Shown: positions 53,681-62,208 of the stretch, piece after piece | How positions within the stretch are numbered: the stretch's first letter is position 1 | How the letters are laid out: each line of letters opens with the position of its first letter | Assembly: GCF_024055795.1 (NCBI RefSeq) | Contig: NZ_JAMXMY010000019.1 | Span: 1 to 64,000, forward strand | DNA: 64,000 bases | Source of the DNA: Actinoallomurus purpureus | Lineage (GTDB): Bacteria > Actinomycetota > Actinomycetes > Streptosporangiales > Streptosporangiaceae | Direction: 5' to 3' | Translations under genes and position numbers: made by a program | Notes under the pieces: generated by a model | Told to the model about the DNA's origin: nothing | Database searches by the model: none | What the model saw: only the letters and a program-made list of their open reading frames with translations

Positions 53681-53712
53681 TTGCAAAGAGTCTTTGCAAA
53701 GACTCTTTGCAA
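53681..53712. promoter_or_regulatory. 32-bp perfect palindrome made of two overlapping 19-bp operators
   Basis: TTGCAAAGAGTCTTTGCAA (53681-53699) and TTGCAAAGACTCTTTGCAA (53694-53712) share a central TTGCAA and are themselves palindromic around one base. Centres are 13 bp apart. Located 18-49 bp upstream of the regulator's start. Confidence 0.75.
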
Positions 53713-53797
53713 CTCCACAAGCGGCCGGCTCTGCCTCCGTTGCCGCCGTAGCTGCTCTCCCGCGACTGCCCCGCCTGAGCGGCCGCGGCGTACCGCG

Positions 53798-54535
53798 TCA
53801 CGCGGTCGGAGCTCGATCGTCTCCGGTGATGCGGGTGCCGATGTCCTCCCCTTTGCAAATCGCGCTCATCGCGCCCACCGCAGCGACGTCGAAGACATGC
53901 ATGAGCAGGCCCTGCTCATTGGCGAGGACGAAGGCACTCTCGTCCATGACCTTGACCCCGACGGTCAGCGCCTCCCGGTATGTGAGGTGGGTGAAGCGCC
54001 TGGCGTCGGGATCGATGTTCGGGTCGCGGTCATAAACCCCATCGACCCCCCGCTTGGCCACCAGGAGCGCGTCTGCCTCCAACTCCAACGCTCGCTGGAC
54101 CGCCGGGTAGTCGGTGGTGACATACGGTTGCCCGATCCCGCCCGCCAGCAGCACGATCAGGCCCCGGCGCAGATGCCGGTCCGCGCGCAGCCGGATGAAA
54201 GGCTCGGCCACGCTCTGCATGGGGACCGCCGTCATCACCCGCACGTCCTCCTCGGACCGCGCCGTCAGCACCCCACGCAGCATCAGCGCGTTCATCACCG
54301 TGCCGAGCATCCCGATGTTGTCGGCCTCGGCCCGGCCGATGCCCCACCCATCGGCCATCCGACCCCGAAAGTAGTTGCCACCCCCGATGACCACGGCGAG
54401 CTCGATCCCGAGCTCATGCACCGATAGCAGCTCATCGGCCAACTGCGTCAGACTCGCCGGATCCGTTCCCCACCCCGACGGTCCCGCCAGAGCCTCACCG
54501 CTGAGCTTGACCACCACACGCGAATAGCGACGCAC
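53798..54535 (-). CDS. pyrH: UMP kinase (PyrH-type), isolated second-copy style
   Basis: A 245-residue amino-acid-kinase-fold enzyme: VVVKLSGEALAG at the N-terminus, AVVIGGGNYFRGRMADGWGI, RGLIVLLAGGIGQPYVTTDY, ADALLVAKRGVDGVYDRDP. It phosphorylates UMP to UDP. Housekeeping pyrH lies between tsf and frr in actinomycetes; here there is neither, so this is probably an extra paralogue. GTG 54535 is preferred because GAGAGGG lies 8 nt upstream; TTG at 54541 is the other option. Confidence 0.85.
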   Translation of the reverse strand: MRRYSRVVVKLSGEALAGPSGWGTDPASLTQLADELLSVHELGIELAVVIGGGNYFRGRMADGWGIGRAEADNIGMLGTVMNALMLRGVLTARSEEDVRVMTAVPMQSVAEPFIRLRADRHLRRGLIVLLAGGIGQPYVTTDYPAVQRALELEADALLVAKRGVDGVYDRDPNIDPDARRFTHLTYREALTVGVKVMDESAFVLANEQGLLMHVFDVAAVGAMSAICKGEDIGTRITGDDRAPTA

Positions 54536-54883
54536 GACCAACGCCCTCTCCCAACGGGCCGCACGATCGGCGACCCGGCCCAGCCTACGAGAGCCGGGCC
54601 CTTTTCCACGGCGCCGCGCTGGCCTCCGCCACCCTCACCGACACCTGGACCGGCAAGAAAGTCACCGACCGCATGCGGCCGCATCTTCGTCCACCGGGTC
54701 GAAGCCGGACTGATCGCCCTTCGACCGTCCGGGCGACGCGACGCGCTCATCGCCGTTGCCATTCGTTGTTGTAGACAGCTCCGTTGCGCCCTGCTTGTCT
54801 TGTTTCCGACATGGTCAGGTTTTCGGTCAAGACAGCGACACCAGCGCCCGGGGATGGCGACGTGACGACCAGCGAGGCGACGG
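54536..54883. other. Gene-free stretch
   Basis: Nothing recognised. A short frame near 54600-54700 (FHGAALASATLTDTWTGKKV) resembles coding sequence but has no start and breaks off. The AT-richer part near 54750-54800 may hold the promoter of the following protease gene. Confidence 0.3.
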
Positions 54884-56467
54884 ATGGCCATTGACCGCGT
54901 CAGCACCGGTTCTGACGCAGGGGCCGAGAAAATCGAGGAGAACCCTCCGACCGCACGGCGCCTGCCCCCACCCGATCGCCCTGGTCAGGAACCCGAAGGC
55001 GTGCCGTCCCGTCTGGAATCCCGCAGGGCGGTGGCCGCCCTGAACGAGCAGGCGGCCGAGAGACCGTCCGAAACCACCGACGCGGACGTGCCCGAGGCGA
55101 CGAGTGAGCAGGGCTCCGCGGTCGCCGATCGGAACCCAGAATCACCTGTCACGCCGCAGTCGGCCGAAACGAGCGAGACCAAGGACAAGAGCCCTTCGGC
55201 CTCCGGACCATACGATGCGGATCGCGACCAGCCCCGCGTTGCGGATCCATCCTCGGCAGCCGACACGAGCGTCGACCAACACACGCCCGACGGAGCGGTT
55301 CCCACACGCGAGGTGGACGACGGCTCCGCGTCACAGGCCACGGACAAGTTCGTATCCCCACCAGAGGAAGCTCCCGGCGAGCGTAGGGGCGGTGTTCACG
55401 ACGATCCCATTGGCGCGAGCGCCGAAGACGAGACAGAAGAGGACGACCGTCGAACAGCCAGTACGCCGGACGCCGCAGCTGAACAGCAACCCCTTGAGCG
55501 CACCGACAAACCGCATGAGGTGAAGCCTCCGGAGATCGTCGGCGACTACTACACGAACATCCCGCCGACCGCACAAGATCGATACCTTGTCCGCGACCAG
55601 GCCAACCCGGTGCCTGTCTTCGACGGCTCCCCGACTCGCGACCAAGCCGCCCAGGGCACGGTCGGCGACTGCGGCATTGTCGCCACCCTTGGCGCGGTGG
55701 CCGAGCACCGCCCCGACGCGATCAAGGACGCCATCAAGCAGGTCGGCGACGGTGAATACGAAATCGCCCTGCATGACATCACCGAAGCCACCCCCGCCGC
55801 CCCAGTCGCCCGGCCCACCGGAGATATAACGACTTATCGGTTGAATGACGAACTCCCCGTCAGGACTGACACCCCAACGCAGCCACCTGCCGGCATTCAG
55901 GCGGAATCATGCGGATGGCCTGCCCTCATCGAGAAGGCGATCGCCGCTGAGGATCAGACCTGGGATGCAGCCACGAAAGCCGGCTGGGAGCAAGCATGGA
56001 CCACCTGGCACAAACCCGCAGTCGATCAAGACCGTGCGAACGCCGGGCTTGGGGCCTCCCCCGACGACCCGCCGATGGGCTACAACCGTCTCGACCTCGG
56101 TTCCACCGCGTACCAGCGGGCCGACCTACTCGCCAAGCTGACCGGCGAAGAGGCAGAGGTACGTCGCATCCCCGGCGAGCGGCAGGGCGAACAAGCGCTA
56201 CTCGACGGCTTCCGAGACCAACTAAGCGCGGGCAAACCTGTGCTCGTCGGTACCCGCGGCCTCCGGGTGACCAATGAGCGACTCCCGGATGGGATTTATG
56301 CTGGGCATGCGTACGAAGTGACGAAGGTAGAAAACGACAAGATCCATATCCGCAACCCGTGGGGATATGATCATCCGGACCCAATGGATGCAAAGACCTT
56401 CTGGGAGTACTACCGCCGGTACAACCAGGACGGCACCCGCGGCGGCTACTACACAACGCTGAAGTGA
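54884..56467 (+). CDS. Calpain-like (C2 family) cysteine protease with disordered N-terminus
   Basis: A 527-residue protein. Residues 1-215 are low-complexity, acidic and Pro/Ser/Thr-rich, with no signal peptide. The rest is a bacterial calpain core: nucleophile Cys263 in QGTVGDCGIVATLG, the structural motif CGWPALIEKAIAA (residues 343-355), catalytic His475 in YAGHAYEVTKV and Asn491 in IHIRNPWGYDHP. All three catalytic positions are present, so it should be active. Eukaryotic calpains need calcium; no EF-hands are seen. A 91-residue gene follows after 3 nt. Possible roles: a secreted effector/toxin of a contact or phage-defence system, or a regulatory protease in the cytosol (inference). Confidence 0.82.
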   Translation: MAIDRVSTGSDAGAEKIEENPPTARRLPPPDRPGQEPEGVPSRLESRRAVAALNEQAAERPSETTDADVPEATSEQGSAVADRNPESPVTPQSAETSETKDKSPSASGPYDADRDQPRVADPSSAADTSVDQHTPDGAVPTREVDDGSASQATDKFVSPPEEAPGERRGGVHDDPIGASAEDETEEDDRRTASTPDAAAEQQPLERTDKPHEVKPPEIVGDYYTNIPPTAQDRYLVRDQANPVPVFDGSPTRDQAAQGTVGDCGIVATLGAVAEHRPDAIKDAIKQVGDGEYEIALHDITEATPAAPVARPTGDITTYRLNDELPVRTDTPTQPPAGIQAESCGWPALIEKAIAAEDQTWDAATKAGWEQAWTTWHKPAVDQDRANAGLGASPDDPPMGYNRLDLGSTAYQRADLLAKLTGEEAEVRRIPGERQGEQALLDGFRDQLSAGKPVLVGTRGLRVTNERLPDGIYAGHAYEVTKVENDKIHIRNPWGYDHPDPMDAKTFWEYYRRYNQDGTRGGYYTTLK

Positions 56468-56470
56468 GGC

Positions 56471-56746
56471 ATGATGACTAGCGACCTCCCGGGCACGATC
56501 GAGCTGCACCAGAGCATCCCGCACCCTCTCGAGGGCGGAACAGTTATTGGCGGGAGCAGCTACCTTGATGATCAGGGTCGCTTGGAGGTCCGCCTGGCCA
56601 TCAAGGACGACGCCGGCGAGCGCAGGATCCGGCACCACGAAGGGGATACCTTCGAATTCGCGGGTGCTACCTGGCGGGTGACCAAGGTGTTCGAGGCATA
56701 TCCGGGTGGGCGGCCACGTGTCGCAACCCTCTCGAAGATCGAGTAG
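56471..56746 (+). CDS. Small beta-rich partner of the calpain-like protease
   Basis: A 91-residue protein without signal or membrane part: TIELHQSIPHPLEGGTVIGG, LDDQGRLEVRLAIKDDAGER, then DTFEFAGATWRVTKVFEAYP. It fits a small beta-barrel like those of actinomycete DUF6406-type proteins (from memory, unsure). It begins 3 nt after the protease stop, so the two are made together. An immunity or inhibitor role is possible, as is a chaperone role; nothing in the sequence decides this. Confidence 0.6.
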   Translation: MMTSDLPGTIELHQSIPHPLEGGTVIGGSSYLDDQGRLEVRLAIKDDAGERRIRHHEGDTFEFAGATWRVTKVFEAYPGGRPRVATLSKIE

Positions 56747-56780
56747 CCATCTTTGAGGCGCTAACCCTCACCTCGGTGTC

Positions 56781-56966
56781 CTATGAGGACGCTCGGTCAT
56801 TATCCGCGACCGTCGGGGTCAGTCTCGCCACCTCGACACAGTTGCCTCCTTGCCCGCTCCGTATGCTCCGGCGCCAGGCGACGGAGACCTCAACGCAGTT
56901 ACCCCCGTGACCGCTACGACGGCTCTTGCGCCAGACGTCGTAGGCAAGGCCCAGCCTCGTCATCAC
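56781..56966 (-). CDS. DUF397-type small protein with a doubled motif
   Basis: A 61-residue protein. DUF397 proteins normally have one WRKSxxSGxGGNCVEV motif and a second part VAVRDSKxPxGPxLxF. Here the motif occurs twice in a row (WRKSRRSGHGGNCVEV at 12-27 and WRRSIRSGQGGNCVEV at 31-46) and the second part is missing. It starts 15 nt after the XRE gene stop, the usual pairing in actinomycetes (WhiJ/BldB-like clusters). Internal duplication or a decayed gene. Confidence 0.6.
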   Translation of the reverse strand: MMTRLGLAYDVWRKSRRSGHGGNCVEVSVAWRRSIRSGQGGNCVEVARLTPTVADNDRASS

Positions 56967-56981
56967 ACGGGTCCTCTCTGG

Positions 56982-57824
56982 TCAGCTCACCTGCCTGCGC
57001 ACCTCTTCGATCAGCGCCGCGGAGTCGCCAGTGTTCAAGGCCGACGTACGGAGGTGATCGAATACCACGCTACCTCGCGCCGTCTCGCCCGGCTTCTCCA
57101 AATACACGCAGCCCATGAGGTGCTCGATGTAGAGCACCTCCGGGTAGCCGTCGAACGCGAGAAGTACGAAAGGCCCATCGATCGCAGCGTGTACTCCCGC
57201 TCGATAGGGCAGGACCTGGATGCTTACGTTCGCGAGCCGACCGAGTTCGACGAGCCGGCCGAGTTGCTCGTGCATGATCTTGCTGCTGCCGACGATCCGC
57301 CGAAGGGCCGACTCCTCGACAATGGCCCATACATGCAGCGGCCGCGTCGACGTGGCGAGACGCTCTTGCCTGGCCAGACGCGCCTCCACTCCACGCTCGA
57401 TGTCCTCCTCGTTGGATGACCAGGTACGGAAGATCGCACGCGCGTATTCCTCTGTCTGGAACAGACCGGGTACGAGCTGCGCCTCGTAGCCTCGGTAGGT
57501 GGCGGCTTCGGCCTCGAAGGCCAGGTAGTCGATGAACCCCTTCTTGACGTAGTCGCCGTACTCGTGCCACCAGCCCTTCTTACGGGCCTCCCTTGCCAGC
57601 TGGATGAGTTGGGTGCGCTTCTCGCCGGTGATGCCGTACGCCTCGCAAATCTCCATCACCTCGCCCGCGGTGATCCGCATCTTGGCGTTCTCCGTCCGAC
57701 TGACCTTCGACTGTTCCCAGGCCAGCGCCCGAGCCGCCTGCTCTCCGGTCATCTTGGCCTCTTCCCGCAGGCGACGGAGCTCTCGAGCCAGCTGGCGACC
57801 ACCGATCGTGGGCGTGTACGACAT
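56982..57824 (-). CDS. XRE-family regulator with DUF5753 (WhiJ-like)
   Basis: A 280-residue protein of normal family length. HTH at about residues 12-65 (ARELRRLREEAKMTGEQAAR, ALAWEQSKVSRTENAKMRIT); DUF5753 domain at about 90-275 (AATYRGYEAQLVPGLFQTEE, YARAIFRTW, QVLPYRAGVHAAIDGPFVLL). ATG 57824 is chosen (GAGGA 4 nt upstream); an upstream ATG at 57866 is less likely. With the DUF397 gene behind and an RsbW-like ATPase gene in front, it forms the known three-gene developmental-control type cluster. Two related palindromes upstream suggest self-control. Confidence 0.85.
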   Translation of the reverse strand: MSYTPTIGGRQLARELRRLREEAKMTGEQAARALAWEQSKVSRTENAKMRITAGEVMEICEAYGITGEKRTQLIQLAREARKKGWWHEYGDYVKKGFIDYLAFEAEAATYRGYEAQLVPGLFQTEEYARAIFRTWSSNEEDIERGVEARLARQERLATSTRPLHVWAIVEESALRRIVGSSKIMHEQLGRLVELGRLANVSIQVLPYRAGVHAAIDGPFVLLAFDGYPEVLYIEHLMGCVYLEKPGETARGSVVFDHLRTSALNTGDSAALIEEVRRQVS

Positions 57825-57844
57825 CTCGTCCTCACATATTGTTC

Positions 57845-57909
57845 CGAAGCGCTTGCGCTCAGTCATGATCTGGGTCACTGTAACCATACGACTACGGAGC
57901 GCTTCGTAG
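57845..57909. promoter_or_regulatory. Two AGCGCT-centred operator candidates
   Basis: CTACGGAGCGCTTCGTAG (57892-57909) is an 18-bp near-perfect palindrome; a related CGAAGCGCTTGCG lies at about 57846-57858. Both are in the divergent region of the XRE regulator and the ATPase gene. Confidence 0.55.
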
Positions 57910-58104
57910 GACGGCTTCGAGGGAATCGCCGGCCGAACAAGCGCACCGGTCGTGCCGTGTGGCGGCGCGCTTGGACCAGCGCCGATTGCACAGCGGCGGA
58001 GCGGGCACCCAGGACCGCCCCGCCAAGCCGCGGCCCTGGGTTCGCGTGGGGCGAGGGACACCCCAGGGCCGCGGTCTCATCCGTCGCGAACAGGAGGGCT
58101 CGCC

Positions 58105-58551
58105 ATGGACGTCTACCCCAACGGCCACGAACTGGTCTGGCGACGGGCATTCCCGGGCCTGGCCGAGTACGCCCACTCGGCCCGCGAGTTCGTCGCCTTC
58201 CTCCTCGCCGACCTGCCCGCCCTGAACGACGCAGTCCTCGTGACCGGCGAGTTGGTCGCGAACGCCCTGCGCCATACAGCCTCAGCCGAACCAGGCGGTC
58301 AGTTCGTCGTAGAGGTACGCCGTCACCTTAGCGGAGCGACCATCGCGTTAATTGATCAGGGCAGCCCCAAGGATCCCACAATCCCCGACGTCGACGACAT
58401 GTCCGAGTGCGGCCGCGGCCTCTATATAGCCCAGGCGCTCGCGAGCGAACTGACATGGTCCGGGAGCCAGGCTGGCCATATATTCACTGCCACCTTCGAG
58501 AATTTCCACGATCGTCAGCCCTGGACCGACGCATCCGCGCAGAACCGCTGA
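58105..58551 (+). CDS. RsbW-like ATP-binding protein of the WhiJ-type cluster
   Basis: A 148-residue HATPase: N-box VLVTGELVANALRHTAS, G1 ALIDQGSPKDPTIPD, G2 CGRGLYIAQALASEL. AGGAGG precedes the ATG by 7-8 nt. It contains a TTA leucine codon at 58348-58350 (residue 82). TTA is very rare in such genomes and read by the bldA tRNA in streptomycetes, so its translation may be developmentally timed. Divergent from the XRE/DUF5753 gene, with shared operators. Confidence 0.8.
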   Translation: MDVYPNGHELVWRRAFPGLAEYAHSAREFVAFLLADLPALNDAVLVTGELVANALRHTASAEPGGQFVVEVRRHLSGATIALIDQGSPKDPTIPDVDDMSECGRGLYIAQALASELTWSGSQAGHIFTATFENFHDRQPWTDASAQNR

Positions 58552-58632
58552 CCTCGCCTAAAGGCTTAAAACTCCTCCAGGAAACCCTCTGACGGGGTTG
58601 TCCTGATCAGCTGACGGATGGACGGCGGCTGA

Positions 58633-59550
58633 TCAGGTAGCACGGTGCATATGCCAGTGTTTGGTTAGCCAGTTGATGTGCTCACCTGTAGCAGTGACCG
58701 CAAGGGACTTGCCGTGAAGCTGGGCGTACAAGGGATAGGCGGCAAGGCCGGGCGCGACGTCGATGGTCTTCGTGGTGGGGTTAAAGGCGATCAGACCAAG
58801 GTCGAACAGGCGGTGGACATCGCGGCGCAACAGGAGGCCAGCGCCTTTGTGGTGCTTGCCTGTCGCGGCGTAACTGTACAAGTGGGCGGCTTCTAGGGCT
58901 TGGACGGGCGTGGGTCCAGTGAAGGCGCAGACCTCGCCGAAGGTCGCGAGCATGGCTTCGCGGAAGGCAGGCTGCCCCACGCGCACGCGCACTGCGGCCT
59001 TCCGATGTCCGCCAGCGATGACCTCGCGGGTTCTGTCCAGGATGTCGAGCGGCATGTGGTTCTTGCCCGTCTCAATCCGTTTTCTGAAGGCGTCCCAACG
59101 CAGCCGACGCAAGCTCAACTGCGAGCTGGGCTTCTCACACAGCTGGCGTAGTTCGGCGCCGGAGACGCTGCCGTGCAGGTCAATCCAACCGGCTTCATGA
59201 CGACTGCGATACGTCTTGACCGGAACCCGCCGCGTAGCCGGCTGGTCGAACTCGGTCCCACACTTCCAACACTTGTACTCGGGCGTCATCGTCTTACGTG
59301 AGGCGACGTCGGCCCTGCCGCAGGACGGGCAGGCTCGCAACTCCTTCTCTCCTGCGCCAACCTCGATCGCCTCGATGACCGACAGGCCGAGGAGGGTCTT
59401 GGTGTCCCACAAGGCGATCACATCACCGACGGCAACCGCAGCAGCGTTCGCCACGCGCTCGTCCCAGCTGTAGTGGCGGGAAGGATCGTCGTCGTACCCG
59501 TCACCCGCGCGCTTCCGATCCTCCACCGCGATCATCAACCAGGCCGCCAC
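58633..59550 (-). CDS. HNH endonuclease with zinc ribbon and predicted PUA-like sensor domain
   Basis: A 305-residue protein. Residues about 30-120 look like an EVE/ASCH-type PUA domain (VAVGDVIALWDTKTLLGLSV, VPVKTYRSRHEAGWIDL) with an inserted zinc ribbon (CPSC 74-77, CWKC 94-97). Residues about 190-270 form an HNH nuclease: REAMLATFGEVCAFTG, EAAHLYSYAATGKHHKGAG, LLLRRDVHRLFDLGLIAFNP. PUA-like domains in such nucleases read modified cytosine or adenine, so a modification-dependent restriction enzyme is the best guess (inference). Adjacent to, but facing the same way as, the Vsr and methyltransferase genes. Confidence 0.72.
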   Translation of the reverse strand: MAAWLMIAVEDRKRAGDGYDDDPSRHYSWDERVANAAAVAVGDVIALWDTKTLLGLSVIEAIEVGAGEKELRACPSCGRADVASRKTMTPEYKCWKCGTEFDQPATRRVPVKTYRSRHEAGWIDLHGSVSGAELRQLCEKPSSQLSLRRLRWDAFRKRIETGKNHMPLDILDRTREVIAGGHRKAAVRVRVGQPAFREAMLATFGEVCAFTGPTPVQALEAAHLYSYAATGKHHKGAGLLLRRDVHRLFDLGLIAFNPTTKTIDVAPGLAAYPLYAQLHGKSLAVTATGEHINWLTKHWHMHRAT

Positions 59551-60053
59551 GCCCCGCCTCTCCCTGCAGATGACACTGCCTTACGATCAAGGTAGTCGAA
59601 GCCTCACGATTCATCAGAACCAGGGCTTACACGATGTCCTAGGTATATCACCTATAACGGACACGGTCATGCATGATGCGGGAGAGTTACGGTTTAGGTC
59701 AGCCGATTAATGTCGAGGCGCGGATGTGTAGCGATTTCATTCGCTGGCTCAGATCAGCCATGGCGGCTACGACGACACCAACTACACGCCGTTAGTCATC
59801 CTCGACGCGTCCACCGACGTCCAGGGGCACCGGGACAGCTGGATGCCAGCGCGCCAGCGTGCTGTATTTCGATGCCGTACGGAAGTTGGCAGCATCTGAA
59901 GCGAGCTCCGCGCTTTCAAGACAAGCCGATCCGGAGTACAGGGGCCGAACACAGCCCGCAAGCCTTGGCCTCAGTGCGACGCCGCTAACTCGCGGCCATG
60001 GGGGGACGACAGGATCGTCCTGCGCCGTTTGGATGACGCTGTCAATAACCTGA
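59551..60053. other. 500-bp gene-free, AT-richer stretch
   Basis: No convincing gene. AGGTATATCACCT (59641-59653), an inverted repeat AGGT-N5-ACCT about 90 nt before the HNH start, may be an operator. The segment to 60053 has frames without coding bias. Confidence 0.4.
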
Positions 60054-60851
60054 TCAGTGGTCGCACGCTGTAGCGACGAGGTACGCCGAGCCGCGCTTTC
60101 GCCGGACGGCGTTCTCGATTCGAGTCGCTGCCTGAGCGAGGTCGTCATGCTCCCAAACGCGGATGACTGTCCAGCCAGCCGCCGCCAGCGTGTCGTTGGT
60201 CTCCGTGTCCCTTGCCCTGTTGTCGTCGATCTTATCCCGCCAGAAGTCCGCGTTCTTCGTGGCAGGCCGGTAGTGGTCCGGGCAGCCGTGCCAGAAGCAG
60301 CCGTCCACGAATACCGCGATGCGGGCGCCAGGGAAGACAAGGTCGGCTCTCCACCGGACATCGGCGATTGGCCGGGTGTCGACCCGGTAGCGCATGCCGC
60401 GGCGATGCAGCAGGCTGCGGAGCAGCAGTTCCGGTCTGGTGTTCTTGCCACGATTGCCGCGCATCGAGGCCCGCACCTCGAGCGACGACGCGGTCGACTC
60501 GGGTGGCAGCGTTTCTTCCGCCAGGAAACCCTTCGCTCGTGCCTGTCGCCATGCCTCAGCTAGATTTTGCCTGCGTGAGTCGAACTCGGCCTCGCAGACG
60601 TACTTCTCCTGGGTCTTGCCATCCTGCGACCAGCGCAGATAGGCGCGGATCCGCCGGGTGCGCCGGTACAAGCGGAGCGTGATCGAGGCGCGTGCGAGGC
60701 ACCCATTGCCCAGGTCGACGCTGCGCCGACCGCGGCCGCCAGCGGCACGGTCTTGCTCCACTGCTGGCGCAACCGCGCCAGCTCGCCGCTTGTACGCGCG
60801 CTCGGGGGGCATCCGCTCTTTCCAGTGTCCCTGAGCCCCTATCTGCGGCAT
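60054..60851 (-). CDS. vsr: Vsr-type very short patch repair endonuclease with N-terminal extension
   Basis: A 265-residue protein. The C-terminal 140 residues are a Vsr/XorII-like endonuclease: MRGNRGKNTRPELLLRSLLH, WRADLVFPGARIAVFVDGC, FWHGCPDHY (Cys185, His188, Cys190 and His193 for zinc and catalysis), WTVIRVWEHD. Vsr nicks at T:G mismatches that arise when 5-methylcytosine deaminates. The first 120 residues are an unusual basic extension (SITLRLYRRTRRIRAYLRWS, RRQNLAEAWRQARAKGF) that I do not recognise. It starts 4 nt after the cytosine methyltransferase stop, the expected functional partner. Confidence 0.85.
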   Translation of the reverse strand: MPQIGAQGHWKERMPPERAYKRRAGAVAPAVEQDRAAGGRGRRSVDLGNGCLARASITLRLYRRTRRIRAYLRWSQDGKTQEKYVCEAEFDSRRQNLAEAWRQARAKGFLAEETLPPESTASSLEVRASMRGNRGKNTRPELLLRSLLHRRGMRYRVDTRPIADVRWRADLVFPGARIAVFVDGCFWHGCPDHYRPATKNADFWRDKIDDNRARDTETNDTLAAAGWTVIRVWEHDDLAQAATRIENAVRRKRGSAYLVATACDH

Positions 60852-60855
60852 GGCT

Positions 60856-62208
60856 CTAGTGTCCCTCCGCAGCTAGGGCGTCGGCGACCGCCCTAGCGAA
60901 GAACTCACCGAGGACGACCGGAACCGCGTTGCCCAACTGTCGCATCTGCTCGCCGCGGGGGCCCGAACCGAGCCATTCGTCCGGGAAAGTCATCACGCGT
61001 GCGGTCTCTCGCACAGTCATGTAGCGGTGCAGATAGGTCCAGCCTTCCCGCGACGAGGCATCGCGGATCCGTTCGTCCAGCAGCATTACGGACTCGCCGC
61101 CCGGCACGCCGTGAACGCCCGCCTTGACCGTCTTCGCTGGACGGTCCAATTCGTTGGGGGTATGTCCCTTGTAGATTCGCGCTCCAGGCCATCCGATGTG
61201 ATCGACGACGCCGATCTTTCGGCCGAAGTCGAATTTCTCGTGGAGGCGGTTCAGATCGACAGAGGGTAGCGCTGGGAGCTCCACGTCTGTGCCATAGCCC
61301 TGGATGGCGTCGCGAAGCGTGCGCCACGGCCGGCAGTCGTCTTCCTTGATCACCTTGGGAATACGCGCCCGTACTCGGTCACGAACGTGGTCGGGCACGT
61401 CCCAGTGACGCTGCCAGTAGGGTCCATCCTCGTCCCGCATGGATCGGAGCAGGGCCGACTCGGAGAACCTCCCTGTCCTGACGTACTTCTCGAAGGCTTC
61501 GACGTCCACGCCGAGGTCGGCCCGGAACGCCACGATAACGATGCGGTTACGTACTTGTGGGACGCCATAGTCGGCGGCGTTGACGGGGACCATCACGACT
61601 TTGTAGTGGTCTGGATCTCTGTCTTCATCAGACAACCGCGTGAGGATGCCCGTCAGGTGGGCATTGTGGTCCTGCCACCGGACCTCATCGTCGCGCTTCT
61701 CAAATGGAAGGCGCAACTCGTTCTGGATGTATTGGAAGTACTCGGCGAACGACGGCCGCAGTAGCCCTCTGACGTTTTCACAGATGACCACCTTGGGTCG
61801 CATCTCTCGCACGGCCTTGAACATGGCCGGGAACATGTTGCGCTTGTCCTCGTCGCCCTTCGCGACCCCACCGGCGCTGAACGGCTGGCACGGAGGGCCT
61901 CCGGCGAGGACGTCCACTTTACCCTTGAAGGCGCTCAGGCGCAGGTCACGTACGTCACCGGGGAAGAGGGGAGCTGGCTGCCCCGGCTGCGGCGGCTTCG
62001 GCCTCTCCTCCTCGCTGCGCTGCAGACCGTCGACGCCAAGGGTCTTCCGCGCGCTCGCGATGAGTGTCTCGCAGGCGCGGTTGTTGAACTCGTTGAACAG
62101 CAGCGGGCGGAAGCCCGCCTGGTGGACCGCCATGGCAAGGCCGCCGCCACCCGCGAACAGTTCAACGCTGGTCCGCGGCTTCTTTGCTTCTTCAGGCAGG
62201 TCAACCAT
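60856..62208 (-). CDS. dcm: DNA (cytosine-5-)-methyltransferase, Eco29kI-type partner
   Basis: A 450-residue C5 methyltransferase with motifs in order: I (VELFAGGGGLAMAVHQAGF), IV with catalytic Cys107 (GGPPCQPFS), VI (ICENVRGLL), VIII (QVRNRIVIV), and IX/X (QLGNAVPVVLGEFFARAV). The target domain (about residues 260-390) probably reads the same site as the divergent GIY-YIG restriction enzyme. A TATGGT box 6 nt before the ATG and the lack of a ribosome site suggest a leaderless message. CCGCGG occurs against that box and again inside the first codons. Confidence 0.92.
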   Translation of the reverse strand: MVDLPEEAKKPRTSVELFAGGGGLAMAVHQAGFRPLLFNEFNNRACETLIASARKTLGVDGLQRSEEERPKPPQPGQPAPLFPGDVRDLRLSAFKGKVDVLAGGPPCQPFSAGGVAKGDEDKRNMFPAMFKAVREMRPKVVICENVRGLLRPSFAEYFQYIQNELRLPFEKRDDEVRWQDHNAHLTGILTRLSDEDRDPDHYKVVMVPVNAADYGVPQVRNRIVIVAFRADLGVDVEAFEKYVRTGRFSESALLRSMRDEDGPYWQRHWDVPDHVRDRVRARIPKVIKEDDCRPWRTLRDAIQGYGTDVELPALPSVDLNRLHEKFDFGRKIGVVDHIGWPGARIYKGHTPNELDRPAKTVKAGVHGVPGGESVMLLDERIRDASSREGWTYLHRYMTVRETARVMTFPDEWLGSGPRGEQMRQLGNAVPVVLGEFFARAVADALAAEGH

